NCBI GenBank assembly: GCA_002083435.1 | Contig: LWDJ01000013.1 | Location: forward strand, 12,093-76,092 | Reading direction: 5' to 3' | Length of the DNA stretch: 64,000 bases | Origin: Proteobacteria bacterium SG_bin6 | Lineage (GTDB): Bacteria; Pseudomonadota; Alphaproteobacteria; Sphingomonadales; Sphingomonadaceae | Shown here: positions 20,165-28,494 of the stretch, piece by piece | Numbering within the stretch: position 1 is the first letter of the stretch | Layout of the letters: each line of letters begins with the position of its first letter | Translations under genes and position numbers: made by a program | Notes under the pieces: generated by a model | Databases searched by the model: none | What the model saw: the letters and a program-made list of their open reading frames with translations, nothing else | Told to the model about the DNA's origin: nothing

Positions 20165-20189
20165 CACCTTTGCGTATCTTGCAAAGGTG
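20165..20189. promoter_or_regulatory. Perfect inverted repeat, LysR operator candidate
   Basis: CACCTTTGC, a 7-bp spacer, then GCAAAGGTG: a perfect 9-bp inverted repeat between divergent azoR and the LysR gene. The right arm contains AAAGGTG, the ribosome site of the LysR gene (start 20195). The same element could therefore serve as the LysR-binding site and, as a hairpin in the mRNA, mask the ribosome site. Confidence 0.65.
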
Positions 20190-20194
20190 AGGCG

Positions 20195-21142
20195 TTGGAC
20201 ACCGAAGCGCTGAGAATCTTTGTCGACGTCGCGCACGGCGGCAGCTTTTCGGCGGTGGCGCGCGGCCGGCGGGTCGAGCCATCGTCGATCTCGCGCGTCA
20301 TCGCCGCGATCGAGGGAGAGCTTGGCGAGCGACTGTTCCAGCGCACCACGCGCAAGCTCACGCTGACCGAGGCGGGCACGCTCTACCTCGCCCGGGTCGC
20401 GCCGATCGTCGCGCAGCTGGACGAAGCGGCGGCGGAGGTGCGCGCTATCGGGCGCGGACCCGTCGGGACGCTGCGGCTTTCGGTTTCGGTCGCATACGGG
20501 CTGGCGCGGATCGTGCCGGTGCTGGGGCAATTCCAGGCGCGCTTCCCGGCCCTGACGATCGAGCTGCTGATGAGCGACGCGCAAGTCGATCTCGTGCGCG
20601 ACGGGATCGACCTGGCCATTCGCCTCGCCCCCGGTGTCGATGCCAATGTCGTGGTGACCAAGCTCGCGGATACCCGCTACCACGTCGTCGCCAGCCCGGA
20701 TTGGCTGGCCGCGCATCCGCTGGAGACCCCCGAGGCGCTTCGCGATCATCCCGTGCTGCGCTTCACGCTGCCGGGGTATCGTGACCGTTGGCTGTTCCGC
20801 GATGCTCGCGGCGATGTCGCCACGGTCCCGGTCCATGGCCCGATCTTGATGTCCAACGCGCTCGGCCTGCGCGACGCCGCCATCGCCAGCCTCGGCCCGG
20901 CGCTGCTCGCCGATTGGACGATCGCGCGCGATCTTGCCGACGGACGCCTGGTCGATTGTTTCCCCGGGCTCCGCGCCACCGCGACCGATTTCGATACCAG
21001 CGCCTGGGCGATCTACCCGAGCCGAAACTTCCTGCCGAGCAAAGTCCGCGTCACCATCGACTTTCTGCGCGAGATGCTCGTGGCGGACACCGCCCCGTCC
21101 GGGCGCGCCATCATCAGGTCGAGCGCACCAGACGCATCGTGA
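20195..21142 (+). CDS. LysR-family transcriptional regulator
   Basis: This 315-residue protein starts at TTG 20195, 5 bp after AAAGGTGA. The N-terminal winged helix reads LRIFVDVAHGGSFSAVARGR, then PSSISRVIAAIEGELGERLF and TRKLTLTEAG. A type-2 periplasmic-binding-like effector domain follows. It is divergent from the azoreductase-SDR operon and is the likely activator or repressor of it. The inducer is unknown. Confidence 0.92.
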   Translation: MDTEALRIFVDVAHGGSFSAVARGRRVEPSSISRVIAAIEGELGERLFQRTTRKLTLTEAGTLYLARVAPIVAQLDEAAAEVRAIGRGPVGTLRLSVSVAYGLARIVPVLGQFQARFPALTIELLMSDAQVDLVRDGIDLAIRLAPGVDANVVVTKLADTRYHVVASPDWLAAHPLETPEALRDHPVLRFTLPGYRDRWLFRDARGDVATVPVHGPILMSNALGLRDAAIASLGPALLADWTIARDLADGRLVDCFPGLRATATDFDTSAWAIYPSRNFLPSKVRVTIDFLREMLVADTAPSGRAIIRSSAPDAS

Positions 21143-21266
21143 TCGCGCTGTCCTCCGCCGGCGAACGTGGGCCCAACCTTGCTGATCGGGTGCAGCGTGC
21201 CGGCATCGGCGAGGTCCGCCCTAACGACGTTATCTAGCTACGGCCCGGGTCAAGGCGGGCACCGCG

Positions 21267-21332
21267 TCACCCGAGCAGCGTGCGGCTGTAGAGCCAACCG
21301 ATGCCGATCACGTCGCGACAGAATTGCTTCAT
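21267..21332 (-). CDS. Possible 21-residue small protein
   Basis: A short frame starts at ATG 21332 with AGGAG spaced 7 bp upstream, the best ribosome site in this gap, and ends at TGA 21267. The peptide begins MKQFCRDVIGIGWLYSR and is part hydrophobic with one Cys. It lies in the 312-bp space between the LysR gene and the YeeE-like gene and is too short for routine gene finding. No homologue is known to me. It may be a small membrane-associated peptide or a chance reading frame. Confidence 0.35.
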   Translation of the reverse strand: MKQFCRDVIGIGWLYSRTLLG

Positions 21333-21454
21333 GATTGGACTCCTACTTGAACCGAAGGACAAAAAAGGCACCACGCCACCAACCGCGCGGAACCCCAAGC
21401 CCGACGCCACCCCATCGGGACCGATAACATCAATCAGATGGTCGAGCGCGCGCA

Positions 21455-22435
21455 TCACTGAGCCAAGCGATGTCGATGCCGGCGTACCAGCCACAGTCCA
21501 GCCAGCACCGTGACGATCATGATCAGATACGCGAGGATGCCGCCCGCGCTCCCCGCTGGGATCGCGGCGAGCAGCAGCGTGTCGTTGCCGCCGGGAATGA
21601 GCGTGCCGCCAATCGCCATCATCGCTCCGCCGACCACCGACCGCGCCACGCCGGCGAGCGAGGGTCGGCGAAAGACGAACGCCCGCGCGGCGAGCGCGCC
21701 GGTAAGCGCGCCGCCTAGCAAAGCAAGCGCGGTCGCCGCCGCGCGCATGTCCGCGGCCATGTCCAGCCGGCCGCCGCGCCGGACGATCGCGTGAATGGAG
21801 TCGCCATAGACCCAATGTGGCTCCAGCGCGAACAGCAGCGCGCCGAACGCGCCCATCGCCAGCATCAGGATACGGCGCCAGGACGCCCCTGGCCGGCCCG
21901 CGCGGTCGGATCGGCGATGCCATCGCCAGGCCCAACCCAGCAGATGGAGGAAGACAAGGATGCTCGCCCACGCCGCCAGCGGCGGCATCGCGGCGAGCGG
22001 CACGGGCGGATGATCGGCACCCAGCGGATACCGCCGGTCAATGACCGCATAGCCTAGCGCGAGCCCGGGGGGGAGCGCCAGAAAACGGAGCTCCCCGCGC
22101 CCGATCCGCGCCAGCGTGCCCAGCAGGCAGGCATCGTTGAGCAAGGCGCCGATCCCGATCAGCATCGCGCCCAGCACCAGCGGCGCCGAAATCGGCACAT
22201 TCTGGGCCAGGTGGATCGACCCGGCGAGGAGCCAGCGCAGCGCCAGCGTCGCGACCCCGGCAGCACCGACGGCAATGGCGAAGCCGTACAGCGTCGTGCC
22301 GCGGCGGTGGACCAGCACTTCCTTGGCGGCGGCGACGGAACAGGTGCTGGTGCCGCCGATCGCCAAGCCGACCAGGAAGGCGCAGAGCAGAACGACGGTC
22401 AGCAGCATGACACCGGCCGCGACCGCCCAATACAT
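21455..22435 (-). CDS. YeeE/YedE-family (sulfur transport) membrane protein
   Basis: This 326-residue protein has about nine hydrophobic segments. Family features are paired Gly/Asn/Cys motifs: GLAIGGTSTCSVAAAKE, GIGALLNDACLLGTLARIG and GGTLIPGGNDTLLLAAIPAG. The YeeE group includes thiosulfate transporters that use conserved cysteines in such loops; here Cys is kept in the first two motifs and absent in the last (GGND in place of GCND). A GAGG site precedes ATG 22435. The substrate is uncertain. The neighbouring genes give no sulfur context. Confidence 0.75.
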   Translation of the reverse strand: MYWAVAAGVMLLTVVLLCAFLVGLAIGGTSTCSVAAAKEVLVHRRGTTLYGFAIAVGAAGVATLALRWLLAGSIHLAQNVPISAPLVLGAMLIGIGALLNDACLLGTLARIGRGELRFLALPPGLALGYAVIDRRYPLGADHPPVPLAAMPPLAAWASILVFLHLLGWAWRWHRRSDRAGRPGASWRRILMLAMGAFGALLFALEPHWVYGDSIHAIVRRGGRLDMAADMRAAATALALLGGALTGALAARAFVFRRPSLAGVARSVVGGAMMAIGGTLIPGGNDTLLLAAIPAGSAGGILAYLIMIVTVLAGLWLVRRHRHRLAQ

Positions 22436-22807
22436 TCATAATGCCTCTGCCCCCGGCGGCGCTCGACTACGCTCATCTGCTCCCCTCGTGGACCTCGATA
22501 GCGCAGATCGTTCGGCGGATCGCCCAATTTTGTTTCGGGCGCGAATGATCTGCGACGGCACGATCACGATCTGCCTGACCGAAACCGAGTGGACGAGGTC
22601 GCCCACCTCGACCACCTCGCCGATCATCTCATGCCCGATCGGCTCGCCTTCGCGCATCGGGGCGAGCCCGCGCACGAAGCCGACATCGAGATCGCATCGC
22701 CCCAGCACGATCGGCCGCACCACCGCCTCGATGCCGCTCCGCACCACCGCATCGGGCACCTCGCGCCATTCGATCGCGCCAGGGCGCACGAAGGTCAGCT
22801 GCCGCAT
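22436..22807 (-). pseudogene. Zinc-type alcohol dehydrogenase, N-terminal remnant
   Basis: The first 87 or so codons read as the start of a medium-chain dehydrogenase: RQLTFVRPGAIEWREVPD, LGRCDLDVGFVRG and GHEMIGEVVEVGDLV, the GHE zinc/structural motif. Homology stops after VPSQI (about position 22546), where Cys residues and the NAD domain should follow. The rest of the frame to 22436 is unrelated and Arg/Ser-rich. Its ATG overlaps the upstream stop (TGATG), so it was once translationally coupled to the YdhR-like gene. Confidence 0.65.
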
Positions 22808-23202
22808 CAAGGCTGCGCCTGTGCCGCGGCCGGGACCGGCGCGTTATCGAGCACGACCGGCACATCGTAGTAAGTGATCGTCGCGGTCGCGTGATAGGTG
22901 GCCGCGATCCGCGCTTTCCATGCCTCGCCGAACCAGCTCTGCGCGGCGGCGCGGGTGGTGAAAAGATAGACGCCACCGAAGTCGCTGCTGCCGATCGTGA
23001 AATATTTGCGCAGCAGGCCGGGCACCTTGCGATAGTCGGGCACCGCCTTGCGGATGGCGGCTTCGATCCGCGGACGCGACGCGCCGGGGGGCAGCGGGAT
23101 CGAGACGACCACGGTGACGGGCGGCTCGGCCGGGGTTTGCGCGGCGGCGGCAGCGGGAAGGGCGGCGGCGATCAGCGCGGCGCTCGACAAGCGAAAGATC
23201 AT
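22807..23202 (-). CDS. Secreted YdhR-like (dimeric alpha-beta barrel) protein
   Basis: This 131-residue protein starts at ATG 23202 behind AGGAG. A signal peptide (MIFRLSSAALIAAALPAAAAAQ) precedes a small domain with VPDYRKVPGLLRKYFTIGSS, GGVYLFTTRAAAQSWF and ITYYDVPVVLDN, the layout of YdhR-type putative monooxygenases of the ABM-like fold. It would be periplasmic. It is coupled to a truncated alcohol dehydrogenase and faces a truncated LysR gene, so it is the surviving gene of a decaying cluster. Confidence 0.7.
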   Translation of the reverse strand: MIFRLSSAALIAAALPAAAAAQTPAEPPVTVVVSIPLPPGASRPRIEAAIRKAVPDYRKVPGLLRKYFTIGSSDFGGVYLFTTRAAAQSWFGEAWKARIAATYHATATITYYDVPVVLDNAPVPAAAQAQP

Positions 23203-23313
23203 GGCGTGCTCCTTGGTTGCACGGCTCATTCTGGCGAACGCGCAGGTCAGCGATGGCCGGGATCAACGCAAACCAGCCTTGCGTTTCTCGCGACGATCAA
23301 TGGCGATCGGGCG

Positions 23314-23511
23314 ATGGACACCGACGATCTGCTATGCCTGCGCGATGTGATCGCTTCCGGTTCGCTCACCGCGGTCGCGCGCAAGCGCGGCGTGGCGGTA
23401 TCGACGATCGCCCGCCGGCTCGATGCGATCGAGGCGACGCTGAAGCTCACGCTGGCCGGTTCCGCGCCCGCACCTTCGGTCGTCAATTTCAAAACACCTT
23501 GCGCAGATTGA
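23314..23511 (+). pseudogene. LysR regulator, HTH-only remnant
   Basis: From ATG 23314 the frame reads LLCLRDVIASGSLTAVARKR then STIARRLDAIEATLKLTL, a LysR winged helix of about 50 residues. It breaks off into unrelated sequence and stops at 23511, inside the 3' end of the TonB receptor gene on the other strand. The effector-binding domain (about 230 residues) is missing. It is probably the former regulator of the divergent YdhR-like/dehydrogenase pair. Confidence 0.65.
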
Positions 23512-26200
23512 ATGTCAGCGTCCGCCCCAGTGGATCGAGATAAGCGGGCTGGTAGCTGAGCGGCGTCGCGCCGGTTTCGTCGCGCGCCTGCGGGCGGGTG
23601 TTGAACAAGTTGGTCACGCCCAGCGTCGCGCGCATCCCCTTGAGCCAGCCCGGCGCGCTGCTCTTGCCATAGCGTTCGCCGAGATTGGCGAACAGGTTCA
23701 GGTTCACCACCGCATAGTCGTTGAAGCGTAGCACACCGTCTGGTCTGCCGAAGCCGCGAATCTCGGTGCCGCTGCGCCAGGTGGCGGTGAACCGCGCGCC
23801 GAACCCCTTCTTGAAGGCGCCCGCCTGGAACTCGATCTCGTGCTGGCGCCGGCCGCCGAGGAAATCGACCGCGCCGCCGGTCAACAGATCAAGCGTGGGC
23901 ACGCCGTTCCGCAGCCGGATCGAGTCCTCCAGATACCAGTTGTGATAGAGGCTGAGGAACAGCCGGCTGGTGAGATTGGCGGCGCCGCGCCCGAGCGCGC
24001 TGCTGCTGTCGGCCTGCGCCAGGACCGCGTTGGGGAAGGCGCGGCGGACATCGGCCTCGCTGTTGAACACCCGCACCCGCGCGTCGCGCAGGATCGCCGG
24101 GACTTCCCCAAGCGGACGGGTGAAGTTGATGCCCCAGCGGATCTGGTCGCGATTGGCCTCGGCGAAGTTCACCGGCCGGCCGTCGATTCCCACCAGCCGC
24201 GCCTGCGCGTCGCGGGCGAAGCGTTCGGGAAAGGCCGCCTCGATCTGCGCGGTCAGGATCGGAAACGGCGCGATCGGATTCTCGATCCGGGTCGAGACAT
24301 AATCGAAGCTGAGCGACAAGTCGGTCTTGGCCAGCGGGTGGACGTTCAGCCCGAACCGCACCGTCTCGCGATCATCGGTGCGCAGCAGCGCATTGCCGCC
24401 CGAGACGCGCGCGATATCGACAACCTCGCGCCGGAGAAAGTCGAAGGTGCGGGAATTGGGCGTCACCAGCAGCGGGCCGCCCAGCTGCTCCAGCGTCGGT
24501 GCGCCTTCCTCCTGCGTCGCGGAGGCGACGATGTTGATCGCCGGGACGGGCGACCAGCTGAGGCCATAGCCATAGGTGCGCAGCGTCCCCGCGTCCGACA
24601 GTCGCTCGACCGCGGCATTGGCGTTGAGTGAGAGGTTGCCGAGCGGCGAGGACTCGTTCTCCGCTCGGTTCAAGATCGGCAGGTCGATATCGATCTGCGC
24701 GGCGCCGCGGTCGCGCGACAGATCGGCGCGGACATCGGTGGCGCCGAAAGTGGCGCGGCTGGTGAAATCGCGGAAATCGGCGCCGAGCCGCACGCTCGCG
24801 GTCAGTGGTCCGCCCGGTAGCGAGAACACCGGGCCGGAAAACAGGAAATCGGCATTGGCGAGCCGGTCGGTCGAGAGTGACAGGTCGCGCCGCCCGCTGC
24901 CGTCGATGGCGTCGGTCAGCACCTTGTTGTCGATATGATCATAATTGCTCGTTACCGTCCACTGCCAACGTCCGACGCGGCCGTTGATGGTGGTGCCGAG
25001 ATGGCCGAAGGTGCGATCGGTGGTGCGGCGTATCGGCCCGGTTAGGCCGAGCCCAAGTAGCCCATCGCTCTGGTTGAGATCGAACCGGCCGTTGAGCGTT
25101 GCCGCCACATCTTGCAGCAGCGGACCGCTGATCACCCCGTTCAGGCCGAATTGCTCACTTTCGGGCAGGAGCGTGCGAAAGCGCGCGAGTTCGGGCACGC
25201 CCGCGAACTGGCGCACGTCGCGCTCGCTTTCGAGCAGCGCGGCGGCGCGATTATAGGTCGCGCCCAGGCTCATCCGCGTGTCGCCGTTGATCGCCAGCAA
25301 ATCCCCGTTCGCGACCCCGCTCTCGCGCGCGCCCTCGCCGGGGGTGACGAAGGCAAGTTGCCCGATCTTAGAGCGAAAGCGCTGAAAGGTGACGATGTTC
25401 ACCACCTTCTGGTCGGCGCGATAGCCATATTTCAACGCCAGCTCTTCGGGGAAAATCTCCATCCGCTCGATCGCTTCGGAAGGGATGCGCGCGATCTCCG
25501 AAAAGTCCGAAACGCGCTTGCCGTTGAGCAAGGTCACCGGGCCACCGCCGCCGCGCCCGCGATTGCTGCTGGTTTGCGAACTGATCGCCTCGAGCAGCGC
25601 GCCGATATTGTCAGCGCCGAACGCGCGCAGATCGACCTGGCTGAAGCTGCGCTCGGGCGGGATGTTGCCGACCACCGAGCCGCGCGGCCGCGAACTGGAG
25701 ACGACGACATCGCCGTTGCTCGCGCGGGCAGCGCCGCGCGGCGCGGACCCCTTTTCGCCGGGCGGACCATCCTTGAATTGCGCTTCGAGCTGGCGGAGGA
25801 TTTCTGGCGGGAGCGGCTTGCCGTCGATGCTGCGGAATTGCGGCTTGTTCGGCCCGCCCGGCTCGCCCGGTGCGGTCCCGCCGGGGTCGGGATTTGCCGT
25901 ATCCGCGGGCGGCGTGGGGGCCTGCCCGTCCTTGGCGGCGGGAAGCGTCAGCACGGTCCCCGAGGCGGGTACGCCGTTCTTGAACTGCTCCTCCAGCAGC
26001 TTCTGGATTTCGGGGGGTAGCGGCTTGCCGTCGGCACCGCGGAACTGCAGCTTCTTCGGCGGCGTCTCGCCCGGCGGCGGCGCCTCGCCCGTTCCGGGGG
26101 AGGGAGTCCCCGGCGCCGGGGTCGGCACTTGCTGCGCCATCAGCGCGCACGGCGACATCCACGCCACTAACCCTGCCAGCAAAGCGAATTTGGTCTTCAC
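23489..26200 (-). CDS. TonB-dependent receptor-like outer membrane protein
   Basis: This 903-residue protein has a signal peptide ending near ALMAQQ, a Pro-rich periplasmic region, a plug-like domain (GADNIGALLEAISSQTS, VTLLNGKRVSDFSEIARIP, AIERMEIFPEELALKYGYRA) and a C-terminal barrel with NVTNLFNTRP and a final Phe. Two copies of an unusual repeat lie before the plug: residues 50-76 and 119-145, sharing QFR.DGKPLPPEI...LE.QFK.G. The receptor probably imports an unknown ligand. It is divergent from a two-component system that may control it. Confidence 0.85.
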   Translation of the reverse strand: MKTKFALLAGLVAWMSPCALMAQQVPTPAPGTPSPGTGEAPPPGETPPKKLQFRGADGKPLPPEIQKLLEEQFKNGVPASGTVLTLPAAKDGQAPTPPADTANPDPGGTAPGEPGGPNKPQFRSIDGKPLPPEILRQLEAQFKDGPPGEKGSAPRGAARASNGDVVVSSSRPRGSVVGNIPPERSFSQVDLRAFGADNIGALLEAISSQTSSNRGRGGGGPVTLLNGKRVSDFSEIARIPSEAIERMEIFPEELALKYGYRADQKVVNIVTFQRFRSKIGQLAFVTPGEGARESGVANGDLLAINGDTRMSLGATYNRAAALLESERDVRQFAGVPELARFRTLLPESEQFGLNGVISGPLLQDVAATLNGRFDLNQSDGLLGLGLTGPIRRTTDRTFGHLGTTINGRVGRWQWTVTSNYDHIDNKVLTDAIDGSGRRDLSLSTDRLANADFLFSGPVFSLPGGPLTASVRLGADFRDFTSRATFGATDVRADLSRDRGAAQIDIDLPILNRAENESSPLGNLSLNANAAVERLSDAGTLRTYGYGLSWSPVPAINIVASATQEEGAPTLEQLGGPLLVTPNSRTFDFLRREVVDIARVSGGNALLRTDDRETVRFGLNVHPLAKTDLSLSFDYVSTRIENPIAPFPILTAQIEAAFPERFARDAQARLVGIDGRPVNFAEANRDQIRWGINFTRPLGEVPAILRDARVRVFNSEADVRRAFPNAVLAQADSSSALGRGAANLTSRLFLSLYHNWYLEDSIRLRNGVPTLDLLTGGAVDFLGGRRQHEIEFQAGAFKKGFGARFTATWRSGTEIRGFGRPDGVLRFNDYAVVNLNLFANLGERYGKSSAPGWLKGMRATLGVTNLFNTRPQARDETGATPLSYQPAYLDPLGRTLTFNLRKVF

Positions 26201-26322
26201 GCCTGTCCTCCAGATTTGATCGTCTGGCCGGCGTCAAAACAGGTTCGGGTAGCGCGGTGATGGCGCGGGGGTAACAGGTGCTGATACGCAAATGCTACAC
26301 AGCCGCGTTACGAAGCATCGTC

Positions 26323-27039
26323 ATGGAGCCCGAAGCCACCGCCGCCAGCACCGTTCTTGTCGTCGATGACGACGCCAGCATCCGCGATGCCATCGCCGAA
26401 TTCCTCGGCGCGCACGGCTATGCGGTGCGCACCGCCCCCAATGCCGCGAGTTGCGAGCGCCAGCTTCAGGCGGCGCCAAGCGACCTGATCGTGCTCGACG
26501 TGATGATGCCGGGCGAGGATGGGCTCTCGCTCTGCCGCCGATTGGCGCCCGCAGGAACGCCGATCCTGATGCTGAGCGCGCTCGACGATGTGACCGACCG
26601 GATCGTCGGGCTGGAGGTCGGTGCCTGGGATTATCTCACCAAGCCGTTCGAGCCGCGCGAACTGCTTGCGCGCGTGCGCGCGCTGTTGCGGCGCCCGGCG
26701 GCGGATCGCGTCGAGCCCACGCGCGGCGGGGTGACGTTCGCTGGCTGGTGGCTCGATGTCGAACAGCGCCGCCTGCGCGATCCGTCCGGCCGCGTGCTCG
26801 CGCTGACCGAGGGCGAGCATGCGCTGCTCGCCGCCTTCGTCGCGCGGCCGGGGCGCGTGCTGACCCGTGACGTGCTGCTCGATCTGGCGCGGGGGATCGA
26901 CGCGGCAAGCTATGACCGCGCGATCGACATCGCCGTCAGCCGCCTGCGCCGCAAACTCGCCGAGGCGGACGCCGCGCCGCTGATCGAAACCGTGCGCGGC
27001 GTTGGCTATCGCTTCGTGCCGACGGTGCGCCCGGCATGA
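26323..27039 (+). CDS. OmpR-family response regulator
   Basis: This 238-residue protein has a receiver domain with VLVVDDDASIRDAIAEFL, phospho-acceptor Asp in DLIVLDVMMPGEDG and Lys in YLTKPFEPRELLARVR. A winged-helix domain follows (LTEGEHALLAAFVARPGRVL, then YDRAIDIAVSRLRRKLAE, VRGVGYRF). I chose the ATG at 26323; an upstream in-frame start at 26278 adds 15 residues before the fold. The stop overlaps the kinase start by ATGA, so the pair is cotranslated. The target is unknown; the divergent TonB receptor is the nearest candidate. Confidence 0.93.
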   Translation: MEPEATAASTVLVVDDDASIRDAIAEFLGAHGYAVRTAPNAASCERQLQAAPSDLIVLDVMMPGEDGLSLCRRLAPAGTPILMLSALDDVTDRIVGLEVGAWDYLTKPFEPRELLARVRALLRRPAADRVEPTRGGVTFAGWWLDVEQRRLRDPSGRVLALTEGEHALLAAFVARPGRVLTRDVLLDLARGIDAASYDRAIDIAVSRLRRKLAEADAAPLIETVRGVGYRFVPTVRPA

Positions 27040-28442
27040 AGCGCGCACCGAGCGCGCTCGTCTCGATCGGCAGCTTCGGCGTGGCGGTGGCGACGCTGAG
27101 CGTGGCGACGACCGCCGCCATCGTCATCCTCGCGCCGCCGCCACCGACGCAACGGACCAGCGCGATGGACGCGATCGCCGCGCTCCAGCACCCGATGCCG
27201 GGGTTTGAGCGCCGCCTGCTCCCCGCCCGGCCCAAGGGCGCGCCGGTGCGAATGCTGCAGGGCCTGATCGCCGCCGAGCTGAACCGCGCGCCGGGGGACG
27301 TGCATGTCGCCTGGCTCGACGGTGCCACGGGGACCGGGCCGTTCGGCGGCGGGGTGCGGACCACCGTGGTGACGACGCAAGGCGTCAAGCTGCCGCCGTC
27401 ACTCGTCCTCCTCCAGCGCAAGAACAACAGCTTTGAACTGGTGTCGCCCACCACCGTTTCGGGCGCCATTCGCAACCCGCTGCTCGGGCTGCCGCTGCCT
27501 GCCTTCACCGCCAGCGTGCGCCAGGCCGATAATCGCTGGTTGAGCGTCGCGCCGGCGCAGCCCTTGCTCGCGGGCTGGCAGCGCAACATCCTGATCGCAC
27601 TCGCGGTCAGTCTCGCGCTGCTCGCGCCGATGGCGTGGATTTTCGCGCGCCGCCTCACCCGCCCGTTCCGCGCGCTCGCCGGCGCGCTCGATCATCATCA
27701 CGCGGTGGTGCCGCAGGACGGCCCGCGCGAGCTGCGCGAAGCGGCGGCGAGGATCGCGACGATGCGCAACCGGCTCGCGATCGAAGCGGCGGAGCGCGCG
27801 CGCATCCTCACCGCTATCGCGCATGATCTGCGCACCCCGCTAACCGGCCTGCGGCTGCGGCTGGAGACCGCGCCCGAGCCGCAGCGCGGCCGCATGGTCG
27901 CCGATGTCGAGCGGATGCAGGCGATGATCGACGAAGTGCTGGCCTATGCGCGCGGGGCGGCGGCGCCCGTCGAGTTGCTCGACGTCCGCCCGCTGCTCGC
28001 CGCGATCGTCGATGAAATGGCCGAGGGCGGCGCGCCGATCCGGCTGGTGCCGGGCGAGGAGGCGCGCATCGCCGTGCCCACGCTCGCCTTCCGCCGCGCG
28101 ATCGAGAATCTGCTCGGCAACGCGCTTGCTTATGCCGGAGGCGGTGCGGTGGCGGTGCGCCGGGCGGAGGGGCATGTGCTCGTCTCGGTCGCCGACCAGG
28201 GTCCGGGCATTCCTCCCGCCGAGCGCGAGCGGCTGCTCCGCCCGTTCGAGCGCGGCGACAACTCGCGCAATCGCGACACCGGCGGGGCGGGGCTGGGGCT
28301 CAGCATCGTCAGCGATTTCGCCGCGCAGCATGGTGGCGATTTTACGCTGAGCGATGCGCCGGGCGGCGGCACCATCGCCACGCTGCGGCTGCCCGAAGTC
28401 GCCACCGCCGGCGATAACACGGCGCGATACCGCGTCGGCTGA
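27036..28442 (+). CDS. EnvZ-like sensor histidine kinase
   Basis: This 468-residue membrane kinase has one N-terminal membrane segment (about residues 9-32), a periplasmic sensor of about 150 residues, a second segment near 187-207, HAMP (ARRLTRPFRALAGALD), the phospho-His box AIAHDLRTPLTGLRLRLE, the N box FRRAIENLLGNALAYAG, G1 VADQGPGIPP and G2 GGAGLGLSIV. It overlaps the response regulator by 4 bp. The signal sensed is unknown. Confidence 0.93.
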   Translation: MKRAPSALVSIGSFGVAVATLSVATTAAIVILAPPPPTQRTSAMDAIAALQHPMPGFERRLLPARPKGAPVRMLQGLIAAELNRAPGDVHVAWLDGATGTGPFGGGVRTTVVTTQGVKLPPSLVLLQRKNNSFELVSPTTVSGAIRNPLLGLPLPAFTASVRQADNRWLSVAPAQPLLAGWQRNILIALAVSLALLAPMAWIFARRLTRPFRALAGALDHHHAVVPQDGPRELREAAARIATMRNRLAIEAAERARILTAIAHDLRTPLTGLRLRLETAPEPQRGRMVADVERMQAMIDEVLAYARGAAAPVELLDVRPLLAAIVDEMAEGGAPIRLVPGEEARIAVPTLAFRRAIENLLGNALAYAGGGAVAVRRAEGHVLVSVADQGPGIPPAERERLLRPFERGDNSRNRDTGGAGLGLSIVSDFAAQHGGDFTLSDAPGGGTIATLRLPEVATAGDNTARYRVG

Positions 28443-28494
28443 GCATATATTCGGCCGGCGCGGCTGGTGAGCCGATGATCCTGGCCGGTATACC

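Noticed and set aside
23840..26020. Long plus-strand frames opposite the TonB receptor
   Set aside because: Antisense shadows; the receptor reading has a signal peptide, plug and barrel end.
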